A stretch of DNA of 6,913 bases from Dialister sp. (lineage in GTDB: Bacteria; Bacillota; Negativicutes; Veillonellales; Dialisteraceae), in NCBI GenBank assembly GCA_022722495.1, contig JAIJLI010000109.1, forward strand, positions 1 through 6,913, read 5' to 3'. The notes under the pieces were generated by a model. The model made no database searches. It was given only the letters and a program-made list of their open reading frames with translations, and was not told the DNA's origin. Shown one piece after another: positions 1-6,200 of this stretch. Position 1 is the stretch's first letter. Every line of letters starts with the position of its first letter. The translations under genes and the position numbers were made by a program.

Positions 1-102
1 TCTTGGATTTTTATACAGAGCAAGGAATCATCTGACGCGAATAGCGAGCTATTTAAGGAGGATGATGACGAAGCTATGTATAAAAATCCATATGAAATCT
101 AA
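1..102 (+). CDS. C-terminal tail of an unidentified protein (5' end outside window)
   Basis: The frame beginning at base 1 is open for 33 codons and ends at TAA 100-102. It reads SWIFIQSKESSD, then a hydrophilic acidic tail (ELFKEDDDEAMYKNPYEI). A short hydrophobic start followed by a charged tail would suit the end of a membrane protein with a cytoplasmic tail, but this is a guess and I do not recognise the family. The frame is favoured because its composition is protein-like and because the gene would converge on the autotransporter with a bidirectional terminator between them. The next frame is also open across this stretch, to TAG at 113-115, so frame choice is not certain from so short a piece. 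Confidence 0.5.
   Translation, partial: SWIFIQSKESSDANSELFKEDDDEAMYKNPYEI
4..90. repeat. Inverted repeat with 51-base spacer
   Basis: Bases 4-16 (TGGATTTTTATAC) are the exact reverse complement of 78-90 (GTATAAAAATCCA). Pairing extends inward through A17-T77 and, after one mismatch, 19-21 with 73-75, giving 17 pairs over 18 positions. The spacer is 22-72 and could add a smaller helix (ATCATC 27-32 with GATGAT 61-66). The arms fall in the presumed coding tail of the rightward gene (its W-I-F-I and Y-K-N-P codons). Neither arm is followed by a T run, so it is not a standard terminator. The pairing is plain in the sequence; its role is unknown. Confidence 0.7.
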
Positions 103-200
103 CTCTGCGATTTAGTCAGCGTTTCCCTAGACTTTGCTCGAGATGACGATATGGGATCTTCTTCGTCTCACATACGACGCTATATTACTTTCAAGGCAAC
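103..200. other. Intergenic spacer with one modest hairpin
   Basis: No convincing coding sequence lies between the rightward gene tail and the terminator. The only structure I find is an imperfect hairpin: 140-149 (GAGATGACGA) pairs with 160-169 (TCTTCGTCTC), with one mismatch, one G-T wobble and a 10-base loop. It has no T tract on either side, so it is probably incidental or part of the 3' untranslated region of the rightward transcript. Confidence 0.4.
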
Positions 201-243
201 AAAAAGGATGAAGCCAAGCCTTACGCTTAGTTTCATCCTTTTT
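201..243. terminator. Bidirectional rho-independent terminator between convergent genes
   Basis: Arm 201-219 pairs with 225-243 around a five-base loop (220-224). The lower 12 pairs are perfect (AAAAAGGATGAA with TTCATCCTTTTT). Above them is one position that is a wobble on one strand and a mismatch on the other, then C-G, the converse position, and four more pairs. On the plus strand the hairpin runs into T6 (239-244) then GTTT; on the minus strand it runs into T5 then GTTG. It therefore suits both the rightward gene ending at 102 and the autotransporter ending at 278, which is 35 bases upstream of the hairpin on the minus strand. This is a typical solution for convergent genes. Confidence 0.93.
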
Positions 244-277
244 TGTTTGCGTTCTCACACGGTCAATCGAGGACTTA

Positions 278-3200
278 TCAGAATCTTAAGCGGATGCCGG
301 CATTCAGCTTCCACTTTCTCTGGAAGTCGCCGCCGAGATCTCTGGCAAAGTCTGCATAGAGCTGGCTGTTTCTGCCAAGGCGATACTCTCCGCCGAGCAC
401 CAGTTCTGCCCAGGTGTCATCTCCATCAAAGGAGGTGGATTTCCATCCGCCGTCTTTGGCAAAGTAGCGAGTGTCGATGTCTCCATTGAATTCATGCGCC
501 AGGTAGAGTCCTGCATGGAGGCTGCCATGGGCTTTCTTCATGCCCGCTTCGAAGCCGAGGCGGCCGACAAGGCTGTCGTAGCTGTCCTGATAGATGTTCA
601 TGATTGCGCCATTGTTTGCACTGCCGGTGTAGTCCTTGCTTCCTACACGCGACCAGGTGAGCTGTACTTTCGGGGTGATGTAGCTCATCTCGCTGCCGAA
701 GGTCTTCCCGTATTCTGCGGTGAGGCCATAGGCATTGGCTTTGTAGTCTGCATGCAGCTTATTCCTGAGTTCGGTATAGACGTCATATTCGTTTTCTACA
801 CGGCCGGCTTTGGCTGCCACTCTGAAGTAGCTGCCGTCTTCCATCTTCTTCACGCCGTAGACGCCGAAGCTGTAGAGTTTGTTGTCGCCTTTGCCGCCCA
901 GGAGGTAGTCGCTGTCTCCATCACGGTAGTCGAAGGCTACGCCGGTGTGCCAGCCATTTGCGAGGGCTTTGTCGTAGCCGACCTGTGCACCCCAGTAGTT
1001 GTTGCTGTCTTTCAGTCCGCTGACGTCCGAGGAGGTCTTGCCGCCAATGGCTTTGGCAAAGATGCCGTCTTCATCAGCGAGGTCTGCTCCTGTGTAGGTG
1101 TCCTGCATGTTGTCACGCCAGCTGTGGAAGGAGGTGGTGACGGCGCTCCTTGCGCCCTTCATGACGAAGGTCTCGTAGTCACCTTCTTCAATGGTCGGTT
1201 CCCACTGGATGCTGCCATCGACCAAGCCGCCTGTCTTGTCTTTGAAGGAAATCGATCCGGTCTTGGCACTGGAGGAGGTGAGACCTTCGCCGATCTTTAC
1301 TTCGCCAGTCAGATTCTTGCCTGCATCGTTCCCCTCTGCATAGATGGCCTTCTTTGCCATTGCTTTCAGGATATCGGTGACTTTTTCTTTATTCGTCATG
1401 TCGATGCCATTGTTTGCGGTGTAAAGCGTCAGTCCAGAGCCGCTAGCTGCTTTTGCAATGTTCACATTGCCACTGGTGAAGGTGCCGTCGTCTTTATGCG
1501 CCATGATAAAGGTTTCGTGTCCGCTGAAGTTTGCGATATCAAGATTCTGGGTTCTCTCTGTCATATCGATGTAGCCGGTGTGTGCTTTATCGCTGCTGCC
1601 ATTGACGATGAGGGTTCCTGTTGCAGGTGCGTTCGTATGATCTGCTGCATCAGCAAGGCTTGGCGCATACAGGCTAGTGGTGCTTGCTGCATCTTTCAGA
1701 ATCCAGTGGCCGCCATCCTTGATGTTCATGGTGAGGGTGCCATCGCTTGCTGCATAGCTGCTTGTCGCCTTGGCTCCATTGGTGACATTGAGTGTCAGCT
1801 GACCGCCATTGCTGACAGACAGATTGCCTGTCAGGGTGGAAGCCTTGTCTCTGAGGGTGATGTCAGCCTTGCCGCCATCGACGAGTACATCGCCCGTCAT
1901 GGTGGTGGTGGCCCCGGTATTTACAGTAAGGTTTCCGCCTGCGACGTAGACAGCGCCCGTGATTGAAGCGGCTGCATTGCCTGTGATAGCGACCTCACTG
2001 TCTTTGCCAGCTACAGAAATCGCTCTGCCATCCTCGCCGCCTGCTTTAATGTCGGTCATGCCATTCAGCGTGACTTTGCCGCCATTGGAAGCGGAGATCG
2101 CGTCTTTGCCGGTGATCACGGTGCTGCCCTTGATGGATACCTGGTGTCCATCTGCTTTGATGCCAGCCTCTTTGCCGAAGAGTTCCAGTTTCGCTTTGCT
2201 GGTATCGATGGTGATATCCGCCTTGGCATCGATAGCGGAGCCTTCTTCTACCGTGATCTTTGTCGGATCCTTGGTGAAGGTATACTTGCCTTCTTCTTTC
2301 AGAACGCCGTTCTGCTTGTAGATATAGTCATCCTTCGTGATGCCGGTGATGGCCTGCGTATAGGAGTCTTTCACCTGTTCTTCCGGATAGGTGACTCCAG
2401 GTGTGACTGTCCCTTCTGCCAGGCTGCCTTTGCCATCTTTATCGCTGAAGGCGATGTTTCCGGTCTGCAGGGCTTTGCTCGATGCGGTGAGTCCGTCGGC
2501 GATCTTCACATAGCCGGTGAGGTGCTTCTCGCCTGTTGCATAGGCGCTGTAGGTAAGCTTTCCTGCCAGCGCATTCAGGACATTGGCTACGCTGTACTCA
2601 TTATCCATCGCGATACCGGTGTTGTCGGTGATGAGGAAGATCTGGGAACCAGCGGCTGCCTTCTTAATGATGGTGTCGCCCGCTTTGTAGTTCTCTGCCG
2701 CTTCGCCATTTCCTTCATGTGCATAGTAAATATTCGCATAGCCGCTGTAGTTATCGATGGTGATCTTCTTCGTATCGTTTTGGAAGATGTTACCTGCATG
2801 TGCCGCATCGCTGCCGCCAGTCAGCTTCGTCACATGGCTGCCGGTAAAGCCGCTCGGGACTTCCTTGCCGTTCTTCTCGTTTGTCCAGGTGGCACCATCT
2901 GTCAGCCACAGGTTAAAGGTACCATAGCTGGTGGAATCATCACCGGAAGACACTTCGTAGAGGCTGCGGCCGTTCCAGCTGCTGTCTTTGCCCTGCAGTG
3001 CCAGATTAACGGTAGAAGATGTAGAAGTTGTTTCTTCCTCATCCCCATCGTAGCTTTCTGCATACTTAGTAAAGATATCGCCATCGATCTTGACAATGCC
3101 TGCGCCTGCCTTGCCGTCTTTCATATTGACGTTGATCACGCCATTATCATCAGACTTCAGCGCAATGTAATTCGCTACCTTGCTATCCTTTTGGATAGTC

Positions 3201-6200
3201 AGGTTGCCGCTCATGGTGACGGTACCGCCATTCCCGCTGTAAATGCCATTGCTTTCTGTCTGGGCAGAGGTAGAAATGGTAGTGTCTGCATCAATGGTGA
3301 TCTTGCCGCCTGTTGCATAAACTCCTTGCGCCCTGAAGCCTGTGGTATCCGTACTGAGCTTCAGGCTCTTAGCTGTAATGGTCACATCCTTCGATTTCCC
3401 AGAGCTGAGACCGGTAGCAACCGCACGTGCCACATTGCTGCCCTTCAAAACATGGTAAGCTACGTCAAGATCCTGTCCTTTAGCGTTAATCGTAATCGGA
3501 CCGCCGCTGGATTCAATAGCGCTCAGGTTCGAGCTGTAATCACCCTTTGTGACATCGATCACTGTATCCTGCGTGAAGTTGTAAATGCCTTTTTCGGTTT
3601 CGATGCCCAGATTTACATACTTCTTATCCAGATTACCGGTGATCGGATCGGTAATGACAGAATCATACTTGACCGTATACTCATAGAAGCCCTGACCCGG
3701 AGTCTTCGTGCCGGTTGCATCGGTGGAGAAGCTGATATCACCGGTCTTCAAAGCTGCGGAAGAAGCAGTTAAGCCGGAAGCAATCTTGACCGTACCAGCC
3801 AGCTTGCCGTCATTCGCGGTGTAGAAGAGCTTCTGTGCCAGCTTGTTCAAAACTTCATTGACCGTATTCTGGTCTTTAGCCTTGTCCTGTGCGGTAAAAC
3901 CTTTCGTGATGCCCTGGTTATCCGTGATGAGCGTAATGGCAGACCCATCCTTCGCCTGACCGATGGTGAAGCTGCCGCCAAGAATATTCGTCGGATGATC
4001 AGCATCATGACTGTAAATCACAGTGGTATTTCCGCTGTAATCACCTACGCTGATGTTGCCTGCATTACTTGCCACAAAGATGCTGCCTTTGTTACCGGAG
4101 AAGGAAGCAAGCTTGCTGGCACCATTTACATTCCAGATAGAGTTATCCAGCTTCAGGTGCATCGCATTGCCACTGCTAGAGCCGGTCCAGGTGGCGTGAT
4201 CCAGATTCGCGTTTACGGTGTTGCCGGAAAGGTTATTGCCGGTCCAAGATGCACCACTTCCCATGTAAAGGTTCACGATACCTGCACTGCTGCCGTTAGC
4301 ATTGCTTACATCGCCCTTCCAGAAGGAGTTCTTCGTATTCAGACCGAGGCTGACATCTGCATTGGCACCGGCATTATCCATGCCGCCGCCGAGATAGACA
4401 TTTCCTTCCAGCTGAACAGTATTGCTGCCTGCACCGATGATAGCGCCTTTGGCATCCTTCTTGACATTCACATTCACCTGTCCGCGGTTCTTGGAAGCGA
4501 ATTCACCGTAAGCACGGATCGCATATTCTGCTCCGTTGATCGCCTTGATGACGCCGCCGCCAATCTCAACCTTGGAGGCAACTGCACTGATAGCTTCATT
4601 CGCACCGGAGCCCCCGCTCTTCTCAGCTAAAATATCGACAAGACCGTCCACGGTGATAGAAGACATCACACCACTTACGCCGTTCATGCTCTTGATCACA
4701 GCAGCATTTGCCGGAGCCGTGCTCTTCGCACGCAAGGTAAGTACATTATCAGCACCGGCATTGTGAATCTGAATCGTTCCTCCGGCATTCACAAACAGTG
4801 CGCCTGTCTGACCACCCTTGGTACTTGTTGCACTGACAGACATGGCACCGGCATTTTTTATGTTGACTACACCCTTGCCGATGGCTGCGATACCGGTTGT
4901 ATGGGTATCCGTTGTTGTATCTACCGTCAGCTTATTCCCATTCATATCCATGGTCACATTGTGCTTTTCATCGGAGCCGGAAATCGCTGCACCAATCTGC
5001 GGAAGCCATGCGCCACCTGCAATCAGATGCTTTTCAGGTGTGATGGTCGTACTGCCCGCCGTGAATACATAGGTGCCGTCGTCCTTCAGTACGCCTTTAT
5101 CTGCATATACTGTATCGAGTGATGCGTCACCAGTGATGGCCGCTGTAAACTCCTTGGCTGTCTGGCTGCCCGGCTTGCTGGTCGTATAGGCATAATAACC
5201 TTGGCCAGCTACACCGGTACCCGTCTGATCCGTGGAGAAGGAAATATCGCCAGTCTTCAGTGCTGCGGAAGAAGCAGTTAGGCCTTCAGCAATCTTCACT
5301 ACGCCAGAGAGATGACCATCCGTATAGTTCTTGTAGAACAGCTTGCCTGCCAGGTTATTCAGCACGCGTGCCACTTGATCCTTAGCATCAGCGGAATCTC
5401 CATCTGCAAAGCCGGAAGTAATGCCTTTGTTATCCGTAATAAAGGTGATAGCAGAGCCTTCTGCTGCATTGGTAATATTAAAGCTGCCGCCATTCATCTT
5501 GGTCGGGTCACTGGCATCATGTTCATAGAATACAGTGGTATGACCGCTGTAATTGACAACAGAAATAGGATTATTGTCCTTCTGATAAATTAGGCCGGCG
5601 TTTGCCGCGTTGCTGCCGCCATGCAGACTTGCCAAGGTACTGCCACCCCACTCTGCTTTAGAAACAGTAGTAGTAGTTACATGCGATTGCTGTTCGTTTG
5701 TCCAAGCTGCACCGTTTTGCAGATACAGATTGAACTGGCCGATATCATGCGTAGTATTGCCGCCAGCGCCATAGTCGGAATTATACTGGTCATAGGCTGC
5801 CACTCCCTTCCAGAAGGAATCCTTATCAGTTAAAGCCACATTAAGGATGCCTGCGTCATTCCAGTCGATCAGCTCACCACCCGTGTATTCCACGACCTTC
5901 TTGCCATATTGGCCGGTGGCATACATATCACCGGTAATCTTGGTGGTCGTATCGCCTGCAGCGCCGTCCTTCATGTTAATGTCCAGCGTGCCTTTATCTA
6001 CGCGGACTGCATAGAAATTATGCGAATGATCGCTGTCTTCAGCTGCCGTGATGGTGCCGCCGCCGACAGATACCTTGGTATCCTTGCCTTTCAGTAGAAT
6101 GCCGCTGCCGCGGACACCGGAGATATCGACCGGGCCGCTGACAGTCACAGTGGAGCTGTCACCGGTGACCTGAATACCGGCAGCACTCATGCCTGCGCCG

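Noticed and set aside
62..115. Small frame (17 codons) after an AAGGAGG at 55-61
   Set aside because: The Shine-Dalgarno-like bases abut the ATG with almost no spacing and are also readable as Lys-Glu-Asp codons of the more convincing partial gene; no evidence of a separate peptide.
151..489. 112-codon plus-strand open frame across the terminator
   Set aside because: It runs through the bidirectional terminator hairpin and into the antisense of the barrel, with an Arg/Ser/His-rich composition unlike a protein.
1899..1910. Short GGT triplet run, and a similar AGT run near 5670
   Set aside because: These encode short Thr runs in the passenger; trinucleotide changes would keep frame and the copy number is too low to call a functional microsatellite.
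494..1966. 490-codon plus-strand open frame
   Set aside because: It is the codon-aligned reverse complement of the barrel and module 4, has an unusual Val/Ala/Cys-rich composition, and no separate gene signals; it results from codon bias in the real gene.
2144..3772. 542-codon plus-strand open frame
   Set aside because: Same register as the previous one and fully antisense to modules 3-4; Cys/Ile-rich with no recognisable domain.
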